Source: Dictyoglomus sp. NZ13-RE01
Lineage (GTDB): Bacteria; Dictyoglomota; Dictyoglomia; Dictyoglomales; Dictyoglomaceae
Assembly (NCBI GenBank): GCA_002878375.1
Contig: NIRF01000004.1
Coordinates: 72,534-136,533 of the forward strand
DNA: 64,000 bases
Direction of reading: 5' to 3'
The notes under the pieces were generated by a model. The model worked only from the letters and a program-made list of their open reading frames with translations. It was not told the DNA's origin and did no database searches. Both the position numbers and the translations under genes were made by a program. Positions 9,507 through 19,564 of this stretch are shown one piece after another; position 1 is the first letter of the stretch; every line of letters begins with the position of its first letter.

Positions 9507-9788
9507 TTAAAATCTGTGGAAATTATTTCTTACTGGACGATCCTTCTTGGGCTTAGCCTCAGAAACCACAATCTTTCTCCCATTAAATTCTACTCCGTTA
9601 TAAGTATTAATGAGTTTTTGGGCAGTTTCTTCAGAGGTTTCTACAAAAGCAAATCCCTTTGAGCGTCCAGTGTTTCTGTCTGTAATCAATCTTACACTTT
9701 CTACTACGCCCTCCTTACTAAAAAGTTGCTGCAGATCCTCTTCTGTGGTCTGCCAAGAAAGGTTCCCTACATACAGTGTCTTAGACAA
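9507..9788 (-). CDS. RNA-binding protein with a single RRM domain
   Basis: Small cytoplasmic RNA-binding protein of the type found in many thermophiles and cyanobacteria, often linked to cold or stress responses. TTG at 9788 is chosen as start: GGAGG lies 9 nt upstream and the protein then begins at the domain (MSKTLYVGNLSW). The 93-residue product has RNP2 LYVGNL, RNP1 KGFAFVET and a basic tail. The longer frame from 9869 would run through its own promoter. It is monocistronic, with promoter and terminator both visible. Confidence 0.92.
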   Translation of the reverse strand: MSKTLYVGNLSWQTTEEDLQQLFSKEGVVESVRLITDRNTGRSKGFAFVETSEETAQKLINTYNGVEFNGRKIVVSEAKPKKDRPVRNNFHRF

Positions 9789-9841
9789 TTTTTTGTACCT
9801 CCGTACTCTTAAAATTTTTCTTAGAAAACCTAAGACTTGAT

Positions 9842-9869
9842 AGTATAGCATAAAAAAATTTTTTGTCAA
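9842..9869 (-). promoter_or_regulatory. Promoter of the RRM protein gene
   Basis: Minus-strand TTGACA (9869-9864), 16-nt spacer, TATACT (9847-9842). The -35 overlaps the stop codon of the upstream MFS gene. Confidence 0.75.
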
Positions 9870-11218
9870 AACTTTTTTATTTTTCTCAAAACATCCTCTT
9901 TAAGATTAGATAAAGACTGAGCTCTCTCTTCCTCTATCTTGGGTAAAAAGAACCTTGAAGATATAAACCTTAATATTGCAGATAATATAAAGACGTAATG
10001 ATAGCTTACCAAAGAGATATTGAGATGAGTATTCAAAATATTGTTCAAAAAAGGAGCAACATCTTCAATAATATATCCGCCTAAAATATAGGCTAAAGCA
10101 TTTCCAAATATGGCAACAAAAAAATTCAATACCGCTATATAAAAGGACCTGTTTTCATCTGGAGATAGATTTAAGGCTAAATTGTTATAACCTAAATCTA
10201 TACCTGGCCAGAAAATACCAGCTAAAATTTGAATAATAATAACAATGAATAAATAATTATTTGGAGTTGTCAATAGCCATAAAAGAGGGAGAAAAGAAAC
10301 AACAGAGCTACTTATTAAAAGAACAGGTTTATTTCCAAACTTATCTATAATTCTTCCCCATATCCTTACGAAGGATATGGTAGTTAAGTTACTAATTAAC
10401 TGCACATAAAGAGCTATTTCAAAAAAACTCATCTTTAGATATTTAAGCATATATATATTAAAAAAGGGTCCTGCTAAGTTTAAAGCAAAATTCCAAATTA
10501 TAGCAAACATAAGAAACTTGGAAAATTTGGGATGACTTAAAGCCTTTTTAAATAGTTCTTTTATATTGCCTTCAAAATCTAAATTGCTCTTCATAGGAGG
10601 ATCGTAAACATTTAAGAAGCACAGAATATCAAGAATACCAAAGATCGATGCTAAGAGAAAGACAATAGAAAAACCTTTTATACCAGGCACCAAATCCAAG
10701 AATTTTCCTATGATAAGACCACTGGTAAAAGAAACAATCGTTGCCAACATACTCCTATGACTAAAAAATCTTCCCCTTATCTCAATAGGAACTAAATCCC
10801 CCATCCATGACATAAAAGAGACGTTTAAAAAAGCTCCACCTATAGAACTAACAATTAAGAAAAAGACAATAACATAGAATAAGAGGCTCTTATTAGGTAT
10901 GAGGAGGGGAAGTATGGCTATAAATATCCAAGGAACTCTATTAATAAAGCCACTCAATAGAAAAATTTTTTTCCTTTTTTGATACCTTTCTAAAACTAAT
11001 GATGCTATAAGCTGAATGGCTCCACCAAGAACAGGCAAGGCTAACATTATTGCATAGAGAAGATCTCCAAAACCAAGTTCTTTTGCCAATCCTGCTATAG
11101 GAGCACCAACTGTAGTATTAAAGAATACTATTCCAAAGCAGACTCCTAAAATTACAAAATTAAGACTCCGCCTTAGTTCTTTATCTGTTACAAAATCAGT
11201 ACTTAAAAATCTTCTCAT
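9866..11218 (-). CDS. Major facilitator superfamily transporter
   Basis: Inner-membrane secondary transporter of 450 residues with about 12 hydrophobic helices and a cytoplasmic loop near residue 195-215 between the two halves. The motif RGRFFSHRS after helix 4 and WGRIIDKFGNKPVL after helix 8 fit MFS signature loops. Substrate unknown. No Shine-Dalgarno is seen before the ATG. The gene begins 21 nt after the sugar isomerase-like gene and is probably cotranscribed with it, which would favour a sugar or sugar-derivative substrate (inference). Confidence 0.85.
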   Translation of the reverse strand: MRRFLSTDFVTDKELRRSLNFVILGVCFGIVFFNTTVGAPIAGLAKELGFGDLLYAIMLALPVLGGAIQLIASLVLERYQKRKKIFLLSGFINRVPWIFIAILPLLIPNKSLLFYVIVFFLIVSSIGGAFLNVSFMSWMGDLVPIEIRGRFFSHRSMLATIVSFTSGLIIGKFLDLVPGIKGFSIVFLLASIFGILDILCFLNVYDPPMKSNLDFEGNIKELFKKALSHPKFSKFLMFAIIWNFALNLAGPFFNIYMLKYLKMSFFEIALYVQLISNLTTISFVRIWGRIIDKFGNKPVLLISSSVVSFLPLLWLLTTPNNYLFIVIIIQILAGIFWPGIDLGYNNLALNLSPDENRSFYIAVLNFFVAIFGNALAYILGGYIIEDVAPFLNNILNTHLNISLVSYHYVFILSAILRFISSRFFLPKIEEERAQSLSNLKEDVLRKIKKF

Positions 11219-11239
11219 GGAAAGAAATTATATCACATA

Positions 11240-12031
11240 TTAAAAAACTTGTTCTAATATTTCCTTCGTCTTTGTAAATAAAAGAATAGATAAATCCTTA
11301 GCTGGTAACTTTTCATATTCTAATCTCTTAATCTCTGGAACTATATAGTTATTGAAACCACCCTCCTTAATCTGGGATAATATACTTACTAATGGTATGA
11401 CCCCATCTCCAGGAAGAACTTGGTTCGTTTCTTTCAAATAATACTTTGGAATATTCTCAGCATCCTTTAAATGGATAAACATAATTTTGGAAAGATCTTT
11501 ATCCCTGAATACATCCATCTCTTCATTAGAAACATAAAAGTGAAAAGTATCCAGAAGAAAAGTAAGATTTGGAATTTCTTTATAGAGCTTCCAAGCTTTA
11601 CCAAAAGTATTTATTAAAGAGAATGCATCAATTCTTAATGTTAAAAGCATATTTTCGGGAAGTAAATTTAATATTTTTTTGATATTTTCTGCAAAAGTAG
11701 AGACAGACAGATTAAAACTTAGCCATTCAGGTTTTTTACCTGGATTTATTAAAAGGTATGGAATATTCAATTTTTCACTTAAGGAGATGAGATCTTTCCA
11801 ATCTTCCTCATTAAACTTTTCTACCTCTAATCTTCTATTATGATTTATTAATATAGGATTGATATTGGCTTTTTCTAAATTTTCTTTTAAAGCGGAGATG
11901 CTTTTATTTTTTAAGTAACTATTTATCTTTTCCTCTGTAAGCTCTATAAACTTGCAATACTGTTTTGCAAGTTCTAATTCCTCCTCTATAGATAGAGAAG
12001 AAAAAGTAAAGCTACTCCATACAAGTTCCAT
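11240..12031 (-). CDS. Sugar phosphate isomerase/epimerase-like TIM-barrel protein
   Basis: Member of the xylose isomerase-like (AP endonuclease 2) TIM-barrel superfamily. The start is the ATG at 12031, preceded by GGAGGG; the longer frame to 12079 adds a basic stretch with no ribosome site. The 263-residue product shows the barrel ends typical of the family: LLINPG, LRIDAF, FLLDTFHFYVSNEE, MFIHLKDAE, LPGDGVIPL and IVPEIKR, with acidic and His residues placed for divalent metal binding. The exact substrate cannot be told. The MFS transporter follows in the same operon. Confidence 0.8.
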   Translation of the reverse strand: MELVWSSFTFSSLSIEEELELAKQYCKFIELTEEKINSYLKNKSISALKENLEKANINPILINHNRRLEVEKFNEEDWKDLISLSEKLNIPYLLINPGKKPEWLSFNLSVSTFAENIKKILNLLPENMLLTLRIDAFSLINTFGKAWKLYKEIPNLTFLLDTFHFYVSNEEMDVFRDKDLSKIMFIHLKDAENIPKYYLKETNQVLPGDGVIPLVSILSQIKEGGFNNYIVPEIKRLEYEKLPAKDLSILLFTKTKEILEQVF

Positions 12032-12083
12032 ATTTCCCTCCATATTTGAGTTTTTTATAACTAACTTAAATTTTAGCACAAAC

Positions 12084-12112
12084 TTGCTTGAAAAAATAAA
12101 CTATGTTAAACT
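12084..12112 (+). promoter_or_regulatory. Possible promoter of the M55-nrpR operon
   Basis: TTGCTT (12084-12089), 17-nt spacer, TAAACT (12107-12112), upstream of the first small ORF. Weak match, chosen by spacing and position. Confidence 0.4.
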
Positions 12113-12153
12113 TATCCGAGTAAAAAATAAAGAAGGAGGTAAGAGAAGAAAAA

Positions 12154-12339
12154 ATGAGAAAACCAGAAGAAATAAGACAATTAATTCAAGAATTGAGTGA
12201 TTACAGACATTCTAAATTATTAGATAGCTTTGGTCCAGAGTATATCAGAAGAGAAGTAGCTCAAAAACTAATATTTATTTTGAGATGGGTGTTAGAAGAT
12301 TCATCAGTCAATATCAATTTGAAAAAAGAAAAAGAGTAA
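12154..12339 (+). CDS. Small hypothetical protein (61 aa)
   Basis: Unrecognised 61-residue charged, mostly helical protein (RKPEEIRQLIQELSDYRHS..., RREVAQKLIFILRWVLED). A strong GGAGG lies 14 nt before the ATG, which is long; a nearer GAGAAG could serve instead. It opens a tight plus-strand group (gaps of 16, 14 and -1 nt) with another small protein, an M55 aminopeptidase and an NrpR-type regulator, so it is likely translated and cotranscribed. Function unknown. Confidence 0.65.
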   Translation: MRKPEEIRQLIQELSDYRHSKLLDSFGPEYIRREVAQKLIFILRWVLEDSSVNINLKKEKE

Positions 12340-12355
12340 TTTAAGGAGGGTTTCC

Positions 12356-12625
12356 TTGGGAAATAGATCAAATAAGTTTGATTGGGAAGAGAAATTAATA
12401 TCTCTATATTATTCTGCTTTAGAAGAATATATAGAGGAAATATCTATATCTCCTAAGTTGAAGGAAGATTTAGAGTTTGAAGAATTAGACAATAATGACC
12501 TACTAATTTTAGCAGAATTTTTAGCAACATTAACAAAAGTCTTTCTAAAACAGCAAGGCTGGCTAAGGAACATAGAAGAAGATCAGTGGGATTTCCTATT
12601 TCCTCCATCTCAATATCTCCAATAG
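12356..12625 (+). CDS. Small acidic hypothetical protein (89 aa)
   Basis: Unrecognised 89-residue acidic, helical protein starting with TTG; GGAGGG lies 6 nt upstream, which supports this start. Residues 12-75 are rich in Glu, Leu and Ile and could form a helical bundle (KLISLYYSALEEYIEEI, LLILAEFLATLTKVFL). It lies 16 nt after the 61-residue ORF and 14 nt before the M55 peptidase gene, in an apparent operon. No membrane segment or known motif. Confidence 0.7.
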   Translation: MGNRSNKFDWEEKLISLYYSALEEYIEEISISPKLKEDLEFEELDNNDLLILAEFLATLTKVFLKQQGWLRNIEEDQWDFLFPPSQYLQ

Positions 12626-12639
12626 GGAGGTAACAAAAA

Positions 12640-13473
12640 TTGAAAGTTTTTGTCTCTGTAGATATGGAGGGATGTAGTGGTATTTCTTCTACAGAGTATG
12701 TCATATCAGGAAAGGAGCTATACGAAGAAGGCAAAAAGTTAATGCTTCATGATACATTAGCTGTTGTTCAAAAAGCTATAGACTTAGGGGTAGATGAAGT
12801 TATAGTTAACGATTCTCACGCCAATATGACAAATTTATTAGTTAGTCAGTTTCCAGAGAAAGCAAGAGTTATAATCGGCTCTCCTAAACCTTTAAGTATG
12901 CTTGAGGGCATTGAGGGCTGTGATATTGCTTTCTTTGTAGGATATCACAGCCCTGTAGGTTCTCTTAATGCAATAATGGATCATACATATTCCGGAGCTT
13001 CTGTTTATAATATAAAGGTTAATGACATTCCTGCTAGTGAGATCTTAATCAATGCACTCGTAGCAGGTTATTTCAATGTTCCTGTCGCTCTTGTAAGTGG
13101 CGACGACAAAACCGTTAAACATGCCAGTAATCTACTAAAAAATGTAGTAACAGTAGAAGTAAAAAAGGCTTTGAGTAGAACTTCCGCTATTTGTTTACCC
13201 TTATCAGAGACAAAAGCTCTACTTCAAAAGGGAGTAGAGGAAGCCATTAATCTTTATAGAGAAAACAAAGATTATTTTAAACCTTTTAAATTGAATCCTC
13301 CTTATAAATTTGAAATAGAGTTTGTAAACAGTCAAATGGCAGATGCTGTCTCTATTCATCCCGATGTAAAAAGATTAGATGGAAGAAGGGTTACTTTTCA
13401 GAGAAATGATTTATTAGAAGCATACAATCTATTTAGAATACTATTAATAATAGCAAGAAATGGTATATTCTAA
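12640..13473 (+). CDS. dppA: D-aminopeptidase, peptidase family M55 (DppA-like)
   Basis: Cytoplasmic zinc peptidase family that removes N-terminal D-amino acids, for example from D-Ala-D-Ala in cell-wall turnover. TTG start with GGGAGG upstream; 277 residues, the usual size. The N-terminal KVFVSVDMEGCSGI carries the Asp/Glu metal ligands of the family; VNDSHANM and FFVGYHSP supply further ligand His residues, and MDHTYSG lies in the active-site region. Its stop overlaps the ATG of the NrpR-type gene (TAATG), so the two are translationally coupled. Confidence 0.92.
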   Translation: MKVFVSVDMEGCSGISSTEYVISGKELYEEGKKLMLHDTLAVVQKAIDLGVDEVIVNDSHANMTNLLVSQFPEKARVIIGSPKPLSMLEGIEGCDIAFFVGYHSPVGSLNAIMDHTYSGASVYNIKVNDIPASEILINALVAGYFNVPVALVSGDDKTVKHASNLLKNVVTVEVKKALSRTSAICLPLSETKALLQKGVEEAINLYRENKDYFKPFKLNPPYKFEIEFVNSQMADAVSIHPDVKRLDGRRVTFQRNDLLEAYNLFRILLIIARNGIF

Positions 13474-14468
13474 TGAGTAAAGATATAGAAAGAAAATTAA
13501 TTGCCATATTAGAAATCCTTAACTCTTCCTCTATTCCTATTGGGGCTACATATATATCAAATAAGCTCCAAGAAAAAGGCATTTATTTAAGTGAGAGGGG
13601 GGTAAGGTACCATTTAAAAATAATGGATGAGAGAGGACTTACCAAGGTTATAGGAAAAGAAGGAAGAGTCATCACTGAAAAAGGTAAAGAAGAATTAAAA
13701 AATGCATTAATCTCTGATAAGATTGGTTTTATTAACAGTAAAATTTCCACATTAGCTTTTCAAACCACAATCGATATAAGCAATGGAAAGGGTAATGTAA
13801 TCTTAAACATATCTTATATTCCAAAGGCAAAACTAAAAAAAGCATTAAGTATAATGAAAGAGGTTTTTGACAAGGGATATGGGATTAGTGATAGAATAGC
13901 AATATTTGACAAAGAGGAAGAGGAAATATTTCCAGGAATAATAGTACCAGAGAAAAAGGTAATTATCGGAACAGTATGTAGTGTAACTTTACATGGTATT
14001 TTAATTAAACATGGAATTCCAGTAGAAGCAAAATTTGCTGGAATATTAGAGATTGCGGATAATGAGCCCAAAAGATTCTTAGAGATTATAACTTATGAGG
14101 GAACTACTTTAGACCCGTTAGAAATATTTATAAGAAGTAAAATGACTTCAATACTATCCGCTGTCAAAACGGGAAATGGTAAAATATTAGCAACTTTAAG
14201 AGAAATACCTTCCATTGCTACAGAAAAGGTAGAGGAAATTATAAATAAAATAAGGGAAATTGGCTTTCAAGGGACAATATTTTTAGGAAAACCAAGCCAA
14301 GAAACCTTAGGAATCCCTATTCCTTTAGGAAAAGTTGGTTTAGTTATTGCAGGTGGACTAAATCCCTTATCTGCTGTGGAAGAAGCTGGAATACCTGCTG
14401 AAAATAGAGCTATGGGAATAATATATGACTATTCTAAATTAACCTCTATAAAAGACTTTCTTTCCTAA
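13473..14468 (+). CDS. NrpR-type transcriptional regulator (HTH plus DUF128 domain)
   Basis: 331 residues with an N-terminal winged helix (about 1-75; KLIAILEILNSSSIPIGATYIS, GVRYHLKIMDERGL) and one C-terminal NrpR regulatory domain (DUF128, about 85-331; IGTVCSVTLHGILIKHGIP, PLGKVGLVIAGGLNPL, ENRAMGIIYDY). In methanogens NrpR represses nitrogen-assimilation genes and is released by 2-oxoglutarate. Bacterial relatives exist but their targets are poorly known. The gene overlaps the M55 peptidase gene by 1 nt, so its ligand may concern peptide or amino-acid nitrogen (inference). Its end overlaps bioY by 23 nt, convergently. Confidence 0.85.
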   Translation: MSKDIERKLIAILEILNSSSIPIGATYISNKLQEKGIYLSERGVRYHLKIMDERGLTKVIGKEGRVITEKGKEELKNALISDKIGFINSKISTLAFQTTIDISNGKGNVILNISYIPKAKLKKALSIMKEVFDKGYGISDRIAIFDKEEEEIFPGIIVPEKKVIIGTVCSVTLHGILIKHGIPVEAKFAGILEIADNEPKRFLEIITYEGTTLDPLEIFIRSKMTSILSAVKTGNGKILATLREIPSIATEKVEEIINKIREIGFQGTIFLGKPSQETLGIPIPLGKVGLVIAGGLNPLSAVEEAGIPAENRAMGIIYDYSKLTSIKDFLS

Positions 14469-14973
14469 ATCTATCTAAGTACTTAGAGACCAATAAAGCC
14501 AGAATACCTTTTAATATATCTAAAGGTAAGAAAGGTAAAACCCCTAAGATTAAAGCCTTTTTATAGCTAATTTTCAAGAAAAACATTAACCAAATACTCC
14601 CTAAAAGATATATAATCAACAATCCCAAAATAATCCAAAAAAGCTTATAAATTTCTTTTCCCTTATTAGTAAAGATGGAAATAACAGGAGAAGATATTAG
14701 AAATCCCCAAAGATATCCTCCTGTAGCCCCAAATAAAACACTTATTCCACCCCTTCCTCCAGCAAAAACAGGAAAACCAATGGCTCCTAATAAAAGATAA
14801 CCTAAGATTATTAGAAAACTTTCCCATGGTTTAAATAACATAGAGATAAGAAATAAGAAAAAAACCTGTAAAGTAAAAGGCACATTAGTAAATGGGAGAG
14901 GTAAACTAAGATAACTTCCAATGATCATTAAAGATATACTTATAGCGAAAAAAGTAATCTTTTTAGTTCTCAT
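14446..14973 (-). CDS. bioY: Biotin transporter BioY (ECF S component)
   Basis: Membrane substrate-binding subunit for biotin uptake, 175 residues with about six helices. Family hallmarks are PFTNVPFTLQVFFLF near residues 27-41 and the Gly-rich GAIGFPVFAGGRGG and FGATGGYLWGF segments that form the biotin site. It can act alone or with a shared ECF energising module; no such module is nearby. The ATG overlaps the argH stop by 4 nt, so it is the last gene of the arg-car operon and has no visible own control. Confidence 0.93.
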   Translation of the reverse strand: MRTKKITFFAISISLMIIGSYLSLPLPFTNVPFTLQVFFLFLISMLFKPWESFLIILGYLLLGAIGFPVFAGGRGGISVLFGATGGYLWGFLISSPVISIFTNKGKEIYKLFWIILGLLIIYLLGSIWLMFFLKISYKKALILGVLPFLPLDILKGILALLVSKYLDRFRKESLL

Positions 14974-16406
14974 AAATACTCAAGAAGGACTTCCAATCTT
15001 GGAAGTTTATTTTCTATATCCTTCCATATCTTTTCTTTTTCCTTTAAATAATCCTCTTTCCTTTGGATAATCTTTTTATTGATCTCAGGGTTTGGACTTC
15101 CGATTGTTTTCTTAGAATAAATACTAAATTCTGGTGAAAAAATCCTCTTCACATCCTCTTCAAAATACAAAGAAAATTGTCTCCATTCTTCAAGACTTAA
15201 ATCTCTAAAATCTTTATTATTCTTCTCACAATACTTGACAATACTTCCTACGATTTTATGGGCTTCCCTAAAGGGTACCCCCTTCATAACTAAATATTCA
15301 GCCACATCTGTAGAGAAAAGAAAGGGATTATTAGCAAGCTGAAACATTCTTTCTTTGTTAAAACGTAAGTTAGGAAGAAACTCCGTCCATACCTTCAAAG
15401 CTATTTTGATTTGATCTAAAGCATCAAAAAAACTCTCTTTATCTTCTTGCAAATCCCCATTATAGCTTAAAGGTAATGCTTTAATAGTAGTCATGAGCCA
15501 AAAGAGGTCTCCTAATAGCCTTCCTGTTTTTCCCCTTGTATGTTCACAAAGATCTGGGTTTCTTTTATGAGGAAGTAAACTACTTCCAGTAGAGAAAGCC
15601 TCTGGTAGCTCTACAAAAGAAAATTCCTTACTTGACCAGAGTATTATTTCCTCTGCTAACCGTGATAAATGCAAATATGTTAATGCTATAAAGAATAAAA
15701 ATCCTAAAACAAAATCTCTATCCGAGACTGCATCGAGACTATTCTCAGCTATTTTCGAAAAAGAGAGCAAATTTGCAGTATATTCTCTATCTAAAGGAAT
15801 ATTACTTCCAGCAAGGGCACCACATCCAAGAGGCATGACATCTATTTCTTTAAATACAGCTTCTAATCTTTCCAAATCTCTGTAAAACATTTCAAAATAT
15901 GCTAAAAAATAATGCCCTAATGTAACTACCTGAGCATGCTGTAAATGAGTGTAACCAGGCATTACTAAATCTATATTAACTCTTGAAAGATTCAGGAGTT
16001 CTTTAAGTAACATAATTAATAGTCTTGCCACTTCACAGGACTGTTCTCTTAGATAAAGTCTCATATCGAGTGCTACTTGATCATTTCTACTTCTTCCTGT
16101 ATGAATCTTCTTCCCTAAATCTCCTATAAGTTCTGTTAGATTTTCCTCCATAAAAGTATGTATATCTTCCGATCCACCTATTTTCCCTTCATCTTCTAAT
16201 AAACTACCATATAGTTTTAAGATAGCTTCCTTAAGTCTTTTCCCTTCTTCTTCAGTAATAATTCCAGATTTCTTTAGGTTTAATAAATGTGCTACAGTCC
16301 CTAAAAGATCTACTTTCCATAATCTACGATCAAAAGGCAAAGAATAGGAGAAAATTTTAAAATTTTCATTTAATGGTTGTTCCCAACGACTCTCCCAAAG
16401 TGCCAT
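14970..16406 (-). CDS. argH: Argininosuccinate lyase
   Basis: Cytoplasmic enzyme cleaving argininosuccinate to arginine and fumarate, the last step of arginine synthesis. The start is the ATG at 16406 ([11 protein letters not shown]), preceded by GAGGAG; the longer frame lies inside carB. At 478 residues it is of normal length and shows the fumarase-superfamily signature [12 protein letters not shown] with the catalytic Ser loop, [12 protein letters not shown] and GYTHLQHAQ. The start overlaps the carB end by 41 nt, an unusually long same-strand overlap. Confidence 0.96.
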   Translation of the reverse strand: MALWESRWEQPLNENFKIFSYSLPFDRRLWKVDLLGTVAHLLNLKKSGIITEEEGKRLKEAILKLYGSLLEDEGKIGGSEDIHTFMEENLTELIGDLGKKIHTGRSRNDQVALDMRLYLREQSCEVARLLIMLLKELLNLSRVNIDLVMPGYTHLQHAQVVTLGHYFLAYFEMFYRDLERLEAVFKEIDVMPLGCGALAGSNIPLDREYTANLLSFSKIAENSLDAVSDRDFVLGFLFFIALTYLHLSRLAEEIILWSSKEFSFVELPEAFSTGSSLLPHKRNPDLCEHTRGKTGRLLGDLFWLMTTIKALPLSYNGDLQEDKESFFDALDQIKIALKVWTEFLPNLRFNKERMFQLANNPFLFSTDVAEYLVMKGVPFREAHKIVGSIVKYCEKNNKDFRDLSLEEWRQFSLYFEEDVKRIFSPEFSIYSKKTIGSPNPEINKKIIQRKEDYLKEKEKIWKDIENKLPRLEVLLEYL

Positions 16407-19400
16407 AAGATAGCTCCTCTTCAAAGTAATCTTGAATGGCTCTATACTCAATTTCTCCATCTAATCGCTTTATCATTTCAAGTACAGCATAAAAGGTATC
16501 CTCAACCACAATACATGGAATTCCAAGGTCAAAGCAGGCTCTTCTCCAAGCTTTATCATCCTTTCCAATACTCACAACTAAATCAAATTTTTCATTCGTT
16601 AAGGTATGAAGTTCATCCTTTATTATTGGAATTGAAATAAATAGTTCGTCTTTAATATCACTTTCTATCATATACAACTTATAGCCTCTTTTTAGTAGTT
16701 CCTCCCAATCCGCATTAAAGTATGTAGTTACCAAAATTTTCCCACCGTTTAAGGGAATTTTTAAACCACTTGCTAACAGAGCTTTAAAAAGTGCTTTCTC
16801 CCATTTATAGTCAATTCCCATTACCTCACCTGTAGACCGCATTTCTGGACCTAATTCTATCTCTGCAGATTTAATTTTAGTAAATGAAAATACTGGTGCC
16901 TTAATAGCATAATGTTTAGGTGGTGGATACAGTCCGGGCTCTACATTAAAATCCTTTATTTTATAACCTAAAGAAATCTTCGTTGCCCATTTAACTAAAG
17001 GCAATTTCAAAGCTTTACTCAAAAAGGGAACAGTCCTTGATGCCCTTGGATTTGCTTCCAATACAAAAACATTTTCATTTCTATCTATTACAAACTGAAT
17101 ATTTAAAAGTCCTCTTACCTCTAATGCTAATGCTATTTTCTTAGAATAATCCACTATCTTCTCCTGTACTTCTTTTGACAAGGAGTATGGAGGAAAAACT
17201 GCAGTGCTATCTCCTGAATGAATTCCAGCCTTTTCTATATGCTCCATAATTCCAGGAATAAAAACCTCTTCACCATCACACAAAAGATCAACTTCTGCCT
17301 CTTTCCCTAATATAAACTGGTCCATCCAGAGAGGTAGAATAAGATCTCTCCTTTGAAAATAACTTTCTAATTCTTGAATGTTACTTATTATATGCATCGC
17401 TCTTCCACCCAAAACGTAAGAGGGTCTCAATAAAACTGGAAAACCTATTTCTTTTATAATATCCTTCGCTTCCTTCAAACTTCTAATATAAAATCCTTTT
17501 GGTCTTGGAATCTTCAACTTTTGTAAAACTTTATCAAATTTTTCCCTATCCTCCGCAAGATCTATACTTCTCTGAGATGTTCCTAATAGAAAGAAGCCTC
17601 TATTAACTAAGTTCTTTGATAAATTTATAGCGGTTTGACCTCCAAATTGGGAAAGAAAACCTAAAGGTTCTTCTTGAATCATTATATTTGTTATATCCTC
17701 AGTAGTTAGCGGTTCAAAGTATAGTCTATCGGATACATCAAAATCAGTACTTAATGTTTCTGGATTATTATTAATCATAACAGATATTAGACCTTCCTCT
17801 TTTATTGCTTTTACCGCTTGCACTGTACAATAATCAAATTCTATTCCCTGCCCAATCCTAATTGGACCACTTCCCAAAACTACAACAGACTTTTGCTTAC
17901 TCTTTGTGATTTCATTTTCTTCTTCATAAGTAGAATAGTAATAGGGAGTTTGAGCAGAAAATTCTGCAGCACACGTATCTACAATTTTATATACTGGATA
18001 AATATTGTGTACTTTTCTATACTTATAAATCTCATCTTTGGTAGCCTTTAAGATACAAGATAAATCATAATCTCCGAAACCTAAACTTTTCAAATATCTT
18101 AATTCTTTTGGTGTAATATCCATTAAACTTTTTCCTTTGTATTTTTCTGCAATTTTAATAAGATTAAAGAGTTTACTCAAAAAGAACAAATCAATTTTTG
18201 AAAGATTGTGAACCTCTTCTACAGAAAGTCCCCTTTTAAAGGCTTCAGAAATTATAAAAAGTCTTCTATCATCAGGTTTGGCTAAATAATATCTTATCTC
18301 TTCTAAGGTTAAATAGGAAAATTTATCAGAAAAAAGTCCCAATTCAGTATCTAAGGAGCGAATAGCTTTAAGCAACGCTTCCTCAAAGGTTCTACCTAAA
18401 GCCATCACCTCTCCTGTAGCTTGCATCTGGGTGCCCAATGTTCTGTCATTGACCCTAAATTTTTCAAATCCCCATCTTGGAATCTTCACTACAACATAAT
18501 CCAAAGCTGGTTCAAAAGCAGCATAAGTTTCATTAGTTACTGGATTTTTTATCTCATCTAAGGTTAAGCCAATTGCTATTTTAGCTGTAATACGAGCAAT
18601 AGGAAAACCCGTTGCCTTTGATGCTAAAGCACTGGACCTACTTACCCTTGGGTTTACCTCTATAACATAATATTCAAGATTATTTGGATTTAAAGCAAAC
18701 TGGATATTACAACCACCCTCAATCTTAAGAGCGGATATAATTTTTAAAGCGGAGCTTCTAAGCATCTGATATTCTCTATCATTAAGGGTTTGAGTAGGAG
18801 CAACCACAATACTATCTCCTGTATGAATTCCCATAGGATCAAAATTTTCCATAGAGCATATGGTTATTACACTTCCATTTGCATCTCTCATTACTTCAAA
18901 TTCAATTTCCTTCCAACCTACTACACTTTTTTCTATTAAAGCCTGACTAACGGGACTTAAGTTAAGACTTCTTAATACAGTTTTCTCAAATTCCTCTGGG
19001 GTTTCAACTATTCCTCCACCTGTTCCTCCTAAGGTATAAGCAGGTCTTACAACTAAAGGAAAACCTATTTTTTCAACAGCAGACCATGCCTCTTCCAAAT
19101 TACGAATTATTATACTTTCTAATACAGGTTCTCCTATTTCCTCCATCTTCTTCTTAAATAGTTCCCTATCTTCTGCAAAATTTATTGATTCTAACGATGC
19201 TCCTAATAAAGGAACTCCATATTTATTTAATGTGCCTTTTCTTGCAAGTTCCATTGCCAAGTTTAAACCTGTTTGTCCTCCAAGGGTAGCTATAATCCCA
19301 TCAGGTTTTTCTTTCTCAATGATTTTTTCTAAAACCTCTACCGTTAATGGTTCTAAATAAATTCTATCCGCCATCTCCCAGTCGGTCATTATTGTTGCGG

Positions 19401-19551
19401 GGTTTGAATTTACCAATACAACTTCTATTCCTTCTTCTTTTAAGGCTTTACATGCTTGGGTCCCTGAATAGTCAAACTCTGCAGCCTGCCCTATTATTAT
19501 AGGACCCGATCCTATAACTAAAACCTTATTTATTCCTTTTTTCTTAGGCAT
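16366..19551 (-). CDS. carB: Carbamoyl-phosphate synthase large subunit
   Basis: Makes carbamoyl phosphate from bicarbonate, ATP and ammonia delivered by CarA, feeding arginine and pyrimidine synthesis. The ATG at 19551 is chosen because GGGGAG lies 8 nt upstream; a GTG three codons earlier is possible. The protein has two ATP-grasp halves ([20 protein letters not shown] near the start, [18 protein letters not shown] near residue 560) and a C-terminal methylglyoxal synthase-like regulatory domain (about residues 930-1060). Full length at 1061 residues. It lies in argG-carA-carB-argH, pointing to arginine-linked control. Confidence 0.97.
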   Translation of the reverse strand: MPKKKGINKVLVIGSGPIIIGQAAEFDYSGTQACKALKEEGIEVVLVNSNPATIMTDWEMADRIYLEPLTVEVLEKIIEKEKPDGIIATLGGQTGLNLAMELARKGTLNKYGVPLLGASLESINFAEDRELFKKKMEEIGEPVLESIIIRNLEEAWSAVEKIGFPLVVRPAYTLGGTGGGIVETPEEFEKTVLRSLNLSPVSQALIEKSVVGWKEIEFEVMRDANGSVITICSMENFDPMGIHTGDSIVVAPTQTLNDREYQMLRSSALKIISALKIEGGCNIQFALNPNNLEYYVIEVNPRVSRSSALASKATGFPIARITAKIAIGLTLDEIKNPVTNETYAAFEPALDYVVVKIPRWGFEKFRVNDRTLGTQMQATGEVMALGRTFEEALLKAIRSLDTELGLFSDKFSYLTLEEIRYYLAKPDDRRLFIISEAFKRGLSVEEVHNLSKIDLFFLSKLFNLIKIAEKYKGKSLMDITPKELRYLKSLGFGDYDLSCILKATKDEIYKYRKVHNIYPVYKIVDTCAAEFSAQTPYYYSTYEEENEITKSKQKSVVVLGSGPIRIGQGIEFDYCTVQAVKAIKEEGLISVMINNNPETLSTDFDVSDRLYFEPLTTEDITNIMIQEEPLGFLSQFGGQTAINLSKNLVNRGFFLLGTSQRSIDLAEDREKFDKVLQKLKIPRPKGFYIRSLKEAKDIIKEIGFPVLLRPSYVLGGRAMHIISNIQELESYFQRRDLILPLWMDQFILGKEAEVDLLCDGEEVFIPGIMEHIEKAGIHSGDSTAVFPPYSLSKEVQEKIVDYSKKIALALEVRGLLNIQFVIDRNENVFVLEANPRASRTVPFLSKALKLPLVKWATKISLGYKIKDFNVEPGLYPPPKHYAIKAPVFSFTKIKSAEIELGPEMRSTGEVMGIDYKWEKALFKALLASGLKIPLNGGKILVTTYFNADWEELLKRGYKLYMIESDIKDELFISIPIIKDELHTLTNEKFDLVVSIGKDDKAWRRACFDLGIPCIVVEDTFYAVLEMIKRLDGEIEYRAIQDYFEEELSYGTLGESLGTTIK

Positions 19552-19564
19552 CAATTCCACTCCC

